From NCBI RefSeq assembly GCF_963662755.1, contig NZ_OY759725.1, forward strand, positions 1,253,781 to 1,317,780: 64,000 nt of DNA, written 5' to 3'. This document shows positions 1 through 7,426 of the stretch, piece by piece. The translations under genes were made by a program, and so were the position numbers. Position 1 is the first letter of the stretch. The number at the start of each line of letters is the position of its first letter. The notes under the pieces were generated by a model, which worked only from the letters and a program-made list of their open reading frames with translations, was not told where the DNA came from and made no database searches. The stretch comes from an uncultured Sulfurimonas sp. GTDB lineage: Bacteria > Campylobacterota > Campylobacteria > Campylobacterales > Sulfurimonadaceae.

Positions 1-101
1 TTAGATGTAAAAATTTGAACATTTTGTGGATCTTTAGCAAATGCAGATGTTGTAATTACCGCCAATACTGCAAAAATTGCGATTATGTTTTTTAACTTCA
101 T
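1..101 (-). CDS. Exported protein, N-terminal part only (cut by window edge)
   Basis: The start codon at 101 is preceded by a good ribosome binding site (AAGGGG) and the frame runs open to the window edge, giving about 33 residues. They read as a classical Sec signal peptide: Lys-rich start, hydrophobic core, cleavage after Ala-Phe-Ala, then a mature N-terminus Lys-Asp-Pro-Gln-Asn. The product is therefore probably periplasmic. It lies downstream of soxCDYZ on the same strand after a 90-base gap rich in A and T, so it may belong to the sulfur-oxidation operon or have its own promoter in that gap. Too little is present to name a family. Confidence 0.6.
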   Translation of the reverse strand, partial: MKLKNIIAIFAVLAVITTSAFAKDPQNVQIFTS

Positions 102-193
102 TTCTTTCCCCTTATTTTGTAATTTTTTATCTTACAATAATTTTTTTTAATAACCTGAATTAAATTAAAATAATTTTTTTTTATAAAAATATT

Positions 194-631
194 TTAAAAT
201 TCTACTCTGTCGCCTATGTTAATTCTACCCTCTATAATAGTTTTAGCAAAAATTCCTCTATCATTTTCTAATAACTTTGGTAATTTTGCATCAACTTTTG
301 ACAAACTATTGCAGATAGTACAATTATGTGTTATTTCTAATACTACTTCGCCAATTTTAAGTTGATCCCCAGGAAGTAAACCATATGGACTAATATCTAT
401 TAAAATATTTTCTCCAAGTGAACTCAAAGGTGCATCTATACCGTTGTTTTTTGCTAATTCGTAACTTTTCATAGATGTAATCAAAACTGATCTTTGAATA
501 TTTTTACCATAAAACTTGTCTTCAATAACACCATTTTTTTCTAAAACTAAAGCTTTTTTATTTTCTCTATTTTTTTTATCTCTTGGTGATATAAATAGTT
601 CTAGCACACTTCCCTGTACAACATTTGACAT
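194..631 (-). CDS. MOSC domain protein
   Basis: This 145-residue protein reads as a lone MOSC domain. Features are an N-terminal beta segment, a central Ile-Thr-Ser-Met-Lys-Ser-Tyr-Glu-Leu stretch followed by Leu-Gly-Glu-Asn, and Cys103/Cys106 near the middle of the domain. The MOSC fold, shared with molybdenum cofactor sulfurase C-termini and YiiM-like proteins, binds molybdopterin or handles sulfur on a conserved Cys. No signal peptide is visible, so it is likely cytoplasmic. It sits eight bases after the thioredoxin-like gene in the sox operon, where a molybdenum cofactor role for the SoxC enzyme would be sensible; that link is inference. Confidence 0.75.
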   Translation of the reverse strand: MSNVVQGSVLELFISPRDKKNRENKKALVLEKNGVIEDKFYGKNIQRSVLITSMKSYELAKNNGIDAPLSSLGENILIDISPYGLLPGDQLKIGEVVLEITHNCTICNSLSKVDAKLPKLLENDRGIFAKTIIEGRINIGDRVEF

Positions 632-639
632 CAGTTTTC

Positions 640-1125
640 CTATAAATCTTTCTTAAAGTCATAATCATTTTCAAATGTTTCATAATCCATTTTCAAATAT
701 GACTTTGTTTCAATAAACTTTAAAACCTGATGAAACTCAATTTCATCATGGTAACCTACTGCTTTGTATATTACATCATTGCTATTATCAAAAAATAATG
801 ATGTTGGATAAAAATCAAAACCTAAAAACTTTGCAAAGTCTCTTCCACTACCTACAAAATCTTTATATCTTACTCTATCTTTTTCATACACATTTATATG
901 TACAAAAAGAAACTTTTTCTTAACTAAAGTTTTTACAGTTTTATCATCAAGTGTAAACTCTTTCATACTATCACAATAACCACAATCGGTTTTATGAAAC
1001 CATACCAACAGATGCTTATCTGTTTTAGTAGCACTATTTATCAATTTATTTATATCAATATTTCTTGCGGATAATGGAGTATAAAAGAGTAAAACAATAA
1101 GAAAAAAATAAATAAACTTATTCAT
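640..1125 (-). CDS. Periplasmic thioredoxin-like protein (SoxW-like)
   Basis: The protein has 161 residues, a Sec signal peptide ending near residue 20, and a thioredoxin-like domain with the redox pair CGYC at 48-51. The cis-proline region (Phe-Tyr-Pro-Thr-Ser) is visible around residue 107. Thioredoxins of this kind (SoxW, SoxS) accompany sox genes and keep the SoxY active-site cysteine reduced in the periplasm. Here the gene follows soxZ by about 40 bases on the same strand, which supports that role. Its acidic, lysine-rich C-terminal tail after about residue 140 is not part of the core fold. The exact Sox subtype cannot be settled from sequence alone. Confidence 0.75.
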   Translation of the reverse strand: MNKFIYFFLIVLLFYTPLSARNIDINKLINSATKTDKHLLVWFHKTDCGYCDSMKEFTLDDKTVKTLVKKKFLFVHINVYEKDRVRYKDFVGSGRDFAKFLGFDFYPTSLFFDNSNDVIYKAVGYHDEIEFHQVLKFIETKSYLKMDYETFENDYDFKKDL

Positions 1126-1164
1126 CTATCTTCCTTATTGCTAATAATCAAGTAAAAATATAAA

Positions 1165-1473
1165 CTATTTAAGTTTACCTTTGCCTTTACCTGTTTTACC
1201 TTTAAGATCTACCCAACTCATTTTTAACTCATCACCTTTTTTAAACTCATCACCTTTGATTTTGAATTTAAAAATAGGATTTTTTGATAAAAACTGACTT
1301 GTTGACATATCAATTACAGTTTTACCATTAATCTCTCCGCTAATATGTGTAATAAAGTTTGCGTCATCTTTGTTACCAGTTTTTTTCTCAGCTTGATTGT
1401 ATGTAGTCATGTCATGCTTAGCCATAGCTTTAACTTTGATTACACCTTTTTTTAATTTTGCTTTTACTTTCAT
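1165..1473 (-). CDS. soxZ: Sulfur-oxidation protein SoxZ
   Basis: SoxZ is the partner of SoxY in the periplasmic SoxYZ complex that carries sulfur intermediates of thiosulfate oxidation. The 102-residue protein has the usual family length and an all-beta character. It begins Met-Lys-Val-Lys-Ala-Lys and has the conserved His-Met/Phe-Ile-Thr-His region. There is no signal peptide, as expected, because SoxZ is exported bound to Tat-dependent SoxY. It follows soxY by 36 bases. The very Lys/Gly-rich C-terminus (ending Gly-Lys-Gly-Lys-Leu-Lys) is consistent with SoxZ from sulfur-oxidising Campylobacterota. Confidence 0.92.
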   Translation of the reverse strand: MKVKAKLKKGVIKVKAMAKHDMTTYNQAEKKTGNKDDANFITHISGEINGKTVIDMSTSQFLSKNPIFKFKIKGDEFKKGDELKMSWVDLKGKTGKGKGKLK

Positions 1474-1509
1474 AGTTATCCTTTATATATATCTATATGA
1501 GTGAAGAAA

Positions 1510-1962
1510 TTAACCTTCACATCCACCTTTTGCAACATCTAGAGATTTCTTAGCAGCATACAGCTTGCCATCTTGTCCCTCAACAACTACAGTAATAGTT
1601 CCTGGTTTACCCATTTTAATCTTAATTGAGTAATCAGTCATATCATAAGGACCTACGTCATATACAACAACAGCAGCTTCAGGATTTGCATCTTGAAATA
1701 CAGCCACTGTTTTAGCTGGGATTTTAGTTGAAAAATCAACTGGAATCGCCCCACCATTCGCAGCTACATCTGGTGTTTTTAATTTAACACCTTTTTCTAT
1801 TAAAGTTGTTGAGCCATAAAGGTTCTTTATAGCATCTTCAACTGTATGTGCTGTCCATACTGTTGGTTTTAACTTTCTATAATCTTCAGCTTTAACACTA
1901 GCAGGCAAAACTGCTAATGCTAATGAACCAAGTGTAAAACTTAAAAAATTTCTTCTATCCAT
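1510..1962 (-). CDS. soxY: Sulfur-carrier protein SoxY with GGCEG terminus
   Basis: SoxY carries sulfur substrates covalently on a cysteine in its flexible C-terminal arm. This 150-residue protein starts with a twin-arginine signal (Met-Asp-Arg-Arg-Asn-Phe-Leu) and a hydrophobic stretch ending in Ala-Ser-Val-Lys-Ala, so it is Tat-exported. The mature domain is the usual beta sandwich. The last five residues are GGCEG (Cys148), where the classical family terminus is GGCGG; the carrier cysteine is kept but the next glycine is a glutamate. It lies 16 bases downstream of soxD and upstream of soxZ, in the soxCDYZ order known from Sulfurimonas-type genomes. Confidence 0.92.
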   Translation of the reverse strand: MDRRNFLSFTLGSLALAVLPASVKAEDYRKLKPTVWTAHTVEDAIKNLYGSTTLIEKGVKLKTPDVAANGGAIPVDFSTKIPAKTVAVFQDANPEAAVVVYDVGPYDMTDYSIKIKMGKPGTITVVVEGQDGKLYAAKKSLDVAKGGCEG

Positions 1963-1978
1963 AATATTATCCTTGTAT

Positions 1979-3142
1979 TTATTTACCAGTAACTATGTAG
2001 TTTACCATAGTTTTCATATCTTCTTTATCTAAATTTGTACCACCATTAGCAGGCATACCATTAGCAGTACCTTTAATAGCATTTGCAAGAACAGCTTCCA
2101 TACCTTTACCAGTCATACTACTCCATTCAGAACTTCCAGGAGCTAAGTAACTGTCATGGCACATTGCACAACTTGCTGCATACTCTTTTTGAACATCAAG
2201 TGCTTTTTTCTCAGCTACAGGTAAGCTTCTCTCAACTGACATAGGAGGTAAAAACTCACTAATACCACCATTTTCTACACGAGCTATATTTGTAGTATCT
2301 TGACAGTTTGTCATACAACGCTCTTCTTCTTTTACTTTTTTAGCACCAAAATTTTCAGGTACTGCGTAGTAAGCACGAACATCTTCCAATGCTTTTGGTC
2401 CTCTTACATTTGGCTCAAAACCATCTTTATTTGGCATCTCAATTTTAGAGAAATTTTCTTTAGTTAAAACAAAATCATCATCTACAACTTCGCCATCAAC
2501 TTTTAACTCATTAATTGCTAGCATATATGCAGTTAATGCATAAGTTTCATCATCAGTTAAAGTTTTAGATTTTGTATGAGGCATACCATCTTTGATGTAC
2601 CACCACATTGTACTAGCTTCTGGCCAGTATGAACCAAAAAAGCGAGATGGACCATCTGCATCTGGATCTTTCCATCTATTGTTTGTTAGTGTTTTAAAAC
2701 CTTCATAAGCATTACCTTTAGAGAGTGCTGGATATCCACCACCACCTGAACCAAAGTCACCATGACACATAACACATTGTGCTTCGTATAACTCTTCACC
2801 ATCAGAAACAGAGCCTTCGCCCTCAGGTAAACCTTTTCCACCAGCTTGAATATCTTTATCCCAAGCTTTTAATTCATTTGCTGTTGGTGCACGACCTTGA
2901 AACATACTTGTATTTAAAGCTTTTTCATTAACATAGTATGGTCCAGTTTTACCATTTTCAATAGGATAAACAACGCCACCTGCTATATCTACTATAGCAG
3001 AAGTTTTAATAGATGCCAATTCACTATTGCTAGCTGATTTTGCATTATCAGGAGTTGTATTTCCCATACAGCCTGCTGTAAAAAGTGTAGCTATTGTTAC
3101 TGCTGAAGCAGAGATTATTAATTTACGATCTAATTTGAACAT
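1979..3142 (-). CDS. soxD: Diheme cytochrome c subunit SoxD, lipoprotein
   Basis: SoxD is the cytochrome subunit of the SoxCD sulfane dehydrogenase and takes electrons from the sulfur atom bound to SoxY. The 387-residue protein shows a lipoprotein signal with Cys25 in a Thr-Ala-Gly-Cys lipobox, so it is probably membrane-anchored on the periplasmic side. Two heme c sites are visible, CVMCH at 123-127 and CAMCH at 325-329. A further Cys pair (Cys-Met-Thr-Asn-Cys) between them lacks the His and so does not bind a c-type heme. The start overlaps the soxC end by 20 bases, suggesting translational coupling. Confidence 0.88.
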   Translation of the reverse strand: MFKLDRKLIISASAVTIATLFTAGCMGNTTPDNAKSASNSELASIKTSAIVDIAGGVVYPIENGKTGPYYVNEKALNTSMFQGRAPTANELKAWDKDIQAGGKGLPEGEGSVSDGEELYEAQCVMCHGDFGSGGGGYPALSKGNAYEGFKTLTNNRWKDPDADGPSRFFGSYWPEASTMWWYIKDGMPHTKSKTLTDDETYALTAYMLAINELKVDGEVVDDDFVLTKENFSKIEMPNKDGFEPNVRGPKALEDVRAYYAVPENFGAKKVKEEERCMTNCQDTTNIARVENGGISEFLPPMSVERSLPVAEKKALDVQKEYAASCAMCHDSYLAPGSSEWSSMTGKGMEAVLANAIKGTANGMPANGGTNLDKEDMKTMVNYIVTGK

Positions 3143-4415
3143 GGTTTACCTCTCCTTTTTCATTTACTTCCCAAGTTTCTACACCATTTCTGTGATAGAT
3201 TGATTCAACACCCATTAATGCAACTTCCTCATTAACAGTTGGCTGAATATAACCTGCATCATCCATAGAACGAGATGTAAGTAAAAGCTTCTCACCTTTT
3301 TTATATTTATGCATATAGCTCCAACGAGTCCAACATTTAGGTAAAACAAGACCTTTTAGACTTGCTTCTACATAGTTGTTACCACCATCAAAAGATAAAT
3401 CCACACGAGTAATAGTTCCCATACCTGACCAAGCTAAACCTTCAATCTCAATCATAGTTCCATCTTCTAAATCAGTCCAAGGTTTCTCTGGTGATGGTTT
3501 AACAACAGTTGAGTTAACTTCATTTGCATAAAAGTGCTGAATTGCTTTACCGCTTGGTTTAAGAGCTGTATATCTTGAAGTCTCTTCTTTAGCAAACCAT
3601 GGCTCATCAGAGAATTCTAAACGTTTCAACCATTTTACACATAAGTTTCCTTCCCATCCTGGAAGAAGAAGACGAGCTGGATAACCTTGTTCTGGACGAA
3701 GTGCTTCACCATTTTGTCCCCAAACAATCATGGCATCATCAAGAACTTTATCCATTGGAACTGTACGACCCATTTCAGAGTTATCACTTCCCTCAGCTAG
3801 CATCCATTGTGCATTTGGCTTAATACCTAAATCTTTTAAAATTGTTTTGATATAAACACCTGTCCACTCTGCACAACTCATAAAACCTTTAGCAAACTGA
3901 AGTGAATTAAATTGTGGTCCACGCCACTCTTGTCCACCATTTGCAGGGCACTCAATAAAGTGAGTACGAGTTACACTAGGATAACGTTTTAATTGCTCCA
4001 ATGTTAGAACTATAGGTTTTTCAACCAAACCGTGAATCATCAAACGAAACTCATTTGGATCAACATGTGCTACACCACCATGAGCACGAGAAAAGAAAAG
4101 ACCATTTGGAGTAATGATACCTTCTGATTCGTGAATCGGAGTAACTGCAATAGAAGCTCTATAGTTACCAGATGCTAGTAGTTTAGTATTTCTTCTTGTA
4201 TTGTTATGCTCATAAGCTGATGGCACACCATAACGATTTTTAGTTACAGGATCACCCCAAACTTGTCCCCACTTAGGATGATGTACAATTGCATTATCAT
4301 CTTGTGAAGCAACAAGGCTTGTTCCAGCCAATGCTGTTACACCAAGAGCAGCAGTTTTTTTAAAAAAGTCTCTTCTATCAGATACTTCTAAATCTTTTTT
4401 AGATTTTTTATCCAT
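3123..4415 (-). CDS. soxC: Molybdopterin subunit SoxC of sulfane dehydrogenase
   Basis: SoxC belongs to the sulfite oxidase family and, with SoxD, oxidises the outer sulfur bound to SoxY in the periplasm. The 430-residue protein has a Tat signal (Arg14-Arg15, Ser-Asp-Arg-Arg-Asp-Phe-Phe). Its molybdenum-ligand region Phe-Ile-Glu-Cys-Pro-Ala-Asn-Gly places the Mo-binding Cys at about 156, and a C-terminal Mo-cofactor dimerisation domain starts near residue 300. Length is normal for SoxC. It is the first gene of the minus-strand sox operon, with a strong AGGGGGAG ribosome binding site. An inverted repeat lies about 130-150 bases upstream and could be an operator. Confidence 0.93.
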   Translation of the reverse strand: MDKKSKKDLEVSDRRDFFKKTAALGVTALAGTSLVASQDDNAIVHHPKWGQVWGDPVTKNRYGVPSAYEHNNTRRNTKLLASGNYRASIAVTPIHESEGIITPNGLFFSRAHGGVAHVDPNEFRLMIHGLVEKPIVLTLEQLKRYPSVTRTHFIECPANGGQEWRGPQFNSLQFAKGFMSCAEWTGVYIKTILKDLGIKPNAQWMLAEGSDNSEMGRTVPMDKVLDDAMIVWGQNGEALRPEQGYPARLLLPGWEGNLCVKWLKRLEFSDEPWFAKEETSRYTALKPSGKAIQHFYANEVNSTVVKPSPEKPWTDLEDGTMIEIEGLAWSGMGTITRVDLSFDGGNNYVEASLKGLVLPKCWTRWSYMHKYKKGEKLLLTSRSMDDAGYIQPTVNEEVALMGVESIYHRNGVETWEVNEKGEVNHVQIRS

Positions 4416-4545
4416 ATTTCTCTCCCCCTATATTTAGTACTTTTTATATAAACTTAATGTTTAATATATTTTAACTTTTTACTATTGTAAGTTTGTGTCC
4501 AACAAGAATTATACATGAGGTTTAGTGTAAAAAATTGATATAAAA

Positions 4546-4563
4546 GTGATAACTTTGTATCAC
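4546..4563. promoter_or_regulatory. Inverted repeat upstream of soxC, possible operator
   Basis: The arms GTGATA and TATCAC are separated by six bases (ACTTTG), in the 282-base gap between the toxin gene and soxC. The gap holds no other gene I can support. The same half-sites in the opposite order form a palindrome upstream of the sqr gene at 57333-57352. The regulatory role is inferred from position and symmetry only. Confidence 0.35.
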
Positions 4564-4697
4564 AAAAGTATAATGTTACCTTTCGATACAGCTTAAGATT
4601 TATCTTTAGAGTGGGATTTATAACTATTATTATCTATAGCTATTTTTGGGGTTTGTTTTTAGTTTTTCTTATGATGGATATTTAAAAAACTTATATT

Positions 4698-4970
4698 TTA
4701 ACTTTTTTTTGTTATTCCTAAAATAACATAGCAATTATTATTGATATCAACCAAAAATGGCACTACACAACCTTGAAATTCAATGTCTTTAATATCTTCA
4801 TTATCAAAGTAAATAGACTTTTTATATTTTTTTTCTTTACTCGACATATTTAAAATAATCGTATCTAGATACATTTTAAAACTCCTTGCTATTTTGCAAT
4901 CTTCTTTGCACAAAAGCTCCAATATCTCTTTTAATTGTTCTTCATATAATCTAGAAGTTAATATATTCAT
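4698..4970 (-). CDS. RelE/ParE-like toxin of a type II toxin-antitoxin pair
   Basis: The 90-residue protein resembles small RelE/ParE-superfamily toxins: an N-terminal helix with Gln-Leu-Lys-Glu-Ile, an Ile-Ala-Arg-Ser-Phe-Lys helix, a Lys-Lys-Ser-Ile-Tyr-Phe strand, and a C-terminal strand ending Tyr-Val-Ile-Leu-Gly-Ile-Thr. I place the start at 4970, two bases after the stop of the upstream small gene; an earlier start at 4994 would overlap that gene by 22 bases. A small upstream partner gene plus this fold is the usual antitoxin-toxin order. If the assignment is right it would cleave mRNA or poison gyrase. The family call is by eye and moderate. Confidence 0.6.
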   Translation of the reverse strand: MNILTSRLYEEQLKEILELLCKEDCKIARSFKMYLDTIILNMSSKEKKYKKSIYFDNEDIKDIEFQGCVVPFLVDINNNCYVILGITKKS

Positions 4971-4972
4971 CT

Positions 4973-5200
4973 CTATTGCCTTTGCGTTAACCAATTATTT
5001 ACATCTTTCATGCTTTCATAATAAGAAACAAAATTTTTCTCACCATTTTTATACTCTTGCAAAACTGTTTGAAGCTTTTGTTTATTTTCTTGAAAATCTT
5101 CTTCAATAACTATTACTTTATCTTTAGGAATAGTTTGCATAAAGCTTTCTATATATTCATTATCTATAAGTAAGCTTATTTTTGTCATATTTTTACTCAT
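4973..5200 (-). CDS. Putative antitoxin partner of the RelE/ParE-like toxin
   Basis: This 75-residue acidic protein starts with a short strand (Lys-Ile-Ser-Leu-Leu-Ile-Asp) and carries a helical C-terminal half ending in Tyr-Tyr-Glu-Ser-Met-Lys-Asp-Val-Asn-Asn-Trp-Leu. That matches the layout of small antitoxins whose C-terminus wraps the toxin. Its start overlaps the end of aroC by eight bases and its stop lies two bases before the toxin start, so the two are surely co-translated. An internal ATG at 5188 is an alternative start. No DNA-binding fold is obvious. Function rests on the gene pairing and general resemblance. Confidence 0.6.
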   Translation of the reverse strand: MSKNMTKISLLIDNEYIESFMQTIPKDKVIVIEEDFQENKQKLQTVLQEYKNGEKNFVSYYESMKDVNNWLTQRQ

Positions 5201-6266
5201 AATACTTCACTACTCCATCCATTTTTGAACCCATATTTAAAAGTAACATATCTGCTATAACTAAAGCCGCCATTGCTTCACAAACAACTGTGCCTCTTAT
5301 AGCTACACATGGGTCATGTCTTCCTTTTAAAGAGAAGTCAACTTCTTCGTTTGTTGTTGTAACTGTATGTTGTTCTTTAAAGATAGAAGGAGTTGGCTTA
5401 AAATAGACATTCATAACTATATCTTCACCATTAGAGATGCCACCAAGTATCCCACCTGAATGATTTGACTCAAAGCCATTTGCTCTTATCTCATCATTGT
5501 TTTGTGAACCAAGCGTAGATGCACTAAGGACACCATCTCCAATTTCAACAGCTTTTACAGCATTTAATCCCATCATAGCATCTGCTAAAACCCCATCAAG
5601 TTTATAATATAAAGGTTGACCCAATCCAACTGGAGCACCTTTAACAACAACTCTTGAAACACCACCAACTGAATCGTGATTATTTTTAGCTTTTAGTATT
5701 GCTTCTTTTTGCGCTTGTTCTTTGTTAGCATCTAATGCATATATGATGCTACTCTTTGCTTTTTCATAATCAAAAACTTCACCCTTTATACCAGCAACTT
5801 CACTTATACCACTAAGAACTTCAATATTAAGCTCTTTTAACATCAGTTTTGCAATAGCTCCAGCTGCGACTCTAGCTGCTGTCTCTCTAGCAGAGCTTCT
5901 ACCACCACCGCGATAATCTCTAATGCCATACTTATGAAAGTATGTAAAATCAGCATGACCTGGACGAAAAACATCTTTTATATTTGTGTAGTCTTTTGAT
6001 TTTTGATTTGTATTGTAAATAACCATCGCTATAGGTGTACCTGTACTTTTACCCTCAAAAACACCACTTAAAATCTCTACAGCATCTGCTTCTTTTCTTG
6101 CAGTCTCAAACTCACTTTTACCCGGTTTTCTACGATCTAGTTCACTCTGAATATACTCTTCATCTATATCTAAACCAGCTGGAACACCATCAAGCAAACA
6201 CCCTATAGCTTTTCCATGTGATTCGCCAAAAGTACTATAACGCAACTTCATACCAAAACTATTCAC
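5193..6266 (-). CDS. aroC: Chorismate synthase
   Basis: AroC makes chorismate from EPSP using reduced FMN, the last step of the shikimate pathway. The 357-residue protein is full length. It contains the N-terminal Phe-Gly-Glu-Ser-His-Gly signature, the central Arg-Gly-Gly-Gly-Arg-Ser-Ser-Ala-Arg-Glu-Thr motif near residue 120, and the C-terminal Gly-Arg-His-Asp-Pro-Cys region. The start is a GTG directly abutting the TAA of rnc. It is followed, with an eight-base overlap, by the putative antitoxin gene, an unusual neighbour for a biosynthetic gene. Confidence 0.96.
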   Translation of the reverse strand: MNSFGMKLRYSTFGESHGKAIGCLLDGVPAGLDIDEEYIQSELDRRKPGKSEFETARKEADAVEILSGVFEGKSTGTPIAMVIYNTNQKSKDYTNIKDVFRPGHADFTYFHKYGIRDYRGGGRSSARETAARVAAGAIAKLMLKELNIEVLSGISEVAGIKGEVFDYEKAKSSIIYALDANKEQAQKEAILKAKNNHDSVGGVSRVVVKGAPVGLGQPLYYKLDGVLADAMMGLNAVKAVEIGDGVLSASTLGSQNNDEIRANGFESNHSGGILGGISNGEDIVMNVYFKPTPSIFKEQHTVTTTNEEVDFSLKGRHDPCVAIRGTVVCEAMAALVIADMLLLNMGSKMDGVVKYYE

Positions 6267-6947
6267 TTACATTTCCTTCTTTAGCATCTCTACAGCTTTT
6301 TTAGCTGATTCTTGTTGTGCTATCTTTTTACTTTTACCAGAGCTTCTAGCGTACTCTTTATCTTCTATAAATACAGCTACTTCAAACTCTTTTTTATGGT
6401 CAGGTCCACGACTAGCTACCACTTTATACTCTGGAGTAATTCCAAATCGTGCTTGTGTTAGCTCTTGAAGAGTAGTTTTAAAATCACGGAACAAAGAATC
6501 AAGTGATATCTCTTTATGATTTTTTTCTATAAGTTCTATCGCTATTTTTTGTGCTTGTGATAAACCAGCTTCTAAGTATATAGCACCTATTACTGCTTCA
6601 AATGCATTTGAAAGAAGAGATGGTTTTTCTCTTCCTCCATTGTTTTGCTCAGCATTTGACAAAAAGATATAATCTCCAAGATTTAGTGATCTTGCCAACT
6701 TATCAAAACCTGTTTCATTAACAAGTGAAGCTCTTATTTTAGAGAGTTTACCCTCATCAGATTTTTTAAACTTATTGAAGAGATACTCTCCAACAATAAG
6801 ATCCAAAACCGCATCGCCTAAAAATTCTAATCGCTCATTATCGTAGGGCTGTTTATAACTTTTATGCGTCAGCGCTTCGATAATGAGCTCTTTGTCTTTA
6901 AACACATATCCTAGAGTTTTTTCTAAAGTCTCTATATTTGCACTCAT
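6267..6947 (-). CDS. rnc: Ribonuclease III
   Basis: RNase III cleaves double-stranded RNA, including the long stems that flank 16S and 23S rRNA; such stems are present in the rRNA operon of this window. The 226-residue protein has the catalytic signature Asn-Glu-Arg-Leu-Glu-Phe-Leu-Gly-Asp at about 37-45 in the nuclease domain (residues 1-150). A double-stranded-RNA-binding domain follows at about 155-226, ending in the typical Ala-Lys-Lys-Ala-Val-Glu-Met-Leu helix. It sits directly upstream of aroC with no gap, an arrangement common in Campylobacterota. Confidence 0.96.
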   Translation of the reverse strand: MSANIETLEKTLGYVFKDKELIIEALTHKSYKQPYDNERLEFLGDAVLDLIVGEYLFNKFKKSDEGKLSKIRASLVNETGFDKLARSLNLGDYIFLSNAEQNNGGREKPSLLSNAFEAVIGAIYLEAGLSQAQKIAIELIEKNHKEISLDSLFRDFKTTLQELTQARFGITPEYKVVASRGPDHKKEFEVAVFIEDKEYARSSGKSKKIAQQESAKKAVEMLKKEM

Positions 6948-6969
6948 TTTTTTTCCTATTTTAATCTTT

Positions 6970-6989
6970 TAGCATCTACATAGATGCTA
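6970..6989. repeat. Perfect palindrome of two AGATGC motifs between rnhA and rnc
   Basis: The 20 bases TAGCATCTACATAGATGCTA form a nine-base-pair perfect hairpin with a two-base loop. It lies in the 50-base gap downstream of rnhA and upstream of rnc. There is no run of U after it on the minus strand, so it is a weak intrinsic terminator at best. Each arm contains one copy of a hexamer that is strongly enriched elsewhere in the window. Confidence 0.6.
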
Positions 6990-6997
6990 CTTTATAA

Positions 6998-7426
6998 CTA
7001 AAGCAAAGCTTTAATTTTTTCAGCCTCATCACGTGCTAATTTATCGCATCTCTCATTTTCTTCATGTCCATCATGACCTCTAACCCAGATAGCATTTATC
7101 TTATGCCCTTTTGAAACTTCTATGTATGCTCTCCAAAGATCAGGATTCTTTACCTTTTTAAAATCTCTTTTTATCCAATTTGACAACCACTCATTTATGC
7201 CTTTTACAACATAAGAAGAGTCTGAAATAACATCAACCTCACATTTTTCACTCAAAGCCCTAAGACCTTCTATAACTCCCAAAAGTTCCATTCTGTTGTT
7301 AGTTGTATGAGCTTCTGAGCCTACTATTTCTCTCTCTTTATCCCCGTATCTAAGGATAACTCCATAACCACCAGGTCCAGGATTTCCTAAAGCACTTCCA
7401 TCACTGAAAAGAGTTATTTTCTTCAC
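6998..7426 (-). CDS. rnhA: Ribonuclease HI
   Basis: RNase HI removes the RNA strand of RNA-DNA hybrids. The 142-residue protein carries the acidic catalytic set: Asp9 in Phe-Ser-Asp-Gly-Ser, Glu47 in Asn-Arg-Met-Glu-Leu, Asp69 in Ile-Ser-Asp-Ser-Ser, and the C-terminal Cys-Asp-Lys-Leu-Ala-Arg-Asp-Glu-Ala. The start codon is GTG at 7426 with an AGGAA ribosome binding site. The gene overlaps the end of the upstream TPR gene by 26 bases, so the two are likely co-translated. Confidence 0.95.
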   Translation of the reverse strand: MKKITLFSDGSALGNPGPGGYGVILRYGDKEREIVGSEAHTTNNRMELLGVIEGLRALSEKCEVDVISDSSYVVKGINEWLSNWIKRDFKKVKNPDLWRAYIEVSKGHKINAIWVRGHDGHEENERCDKLARDEAEKIKALL

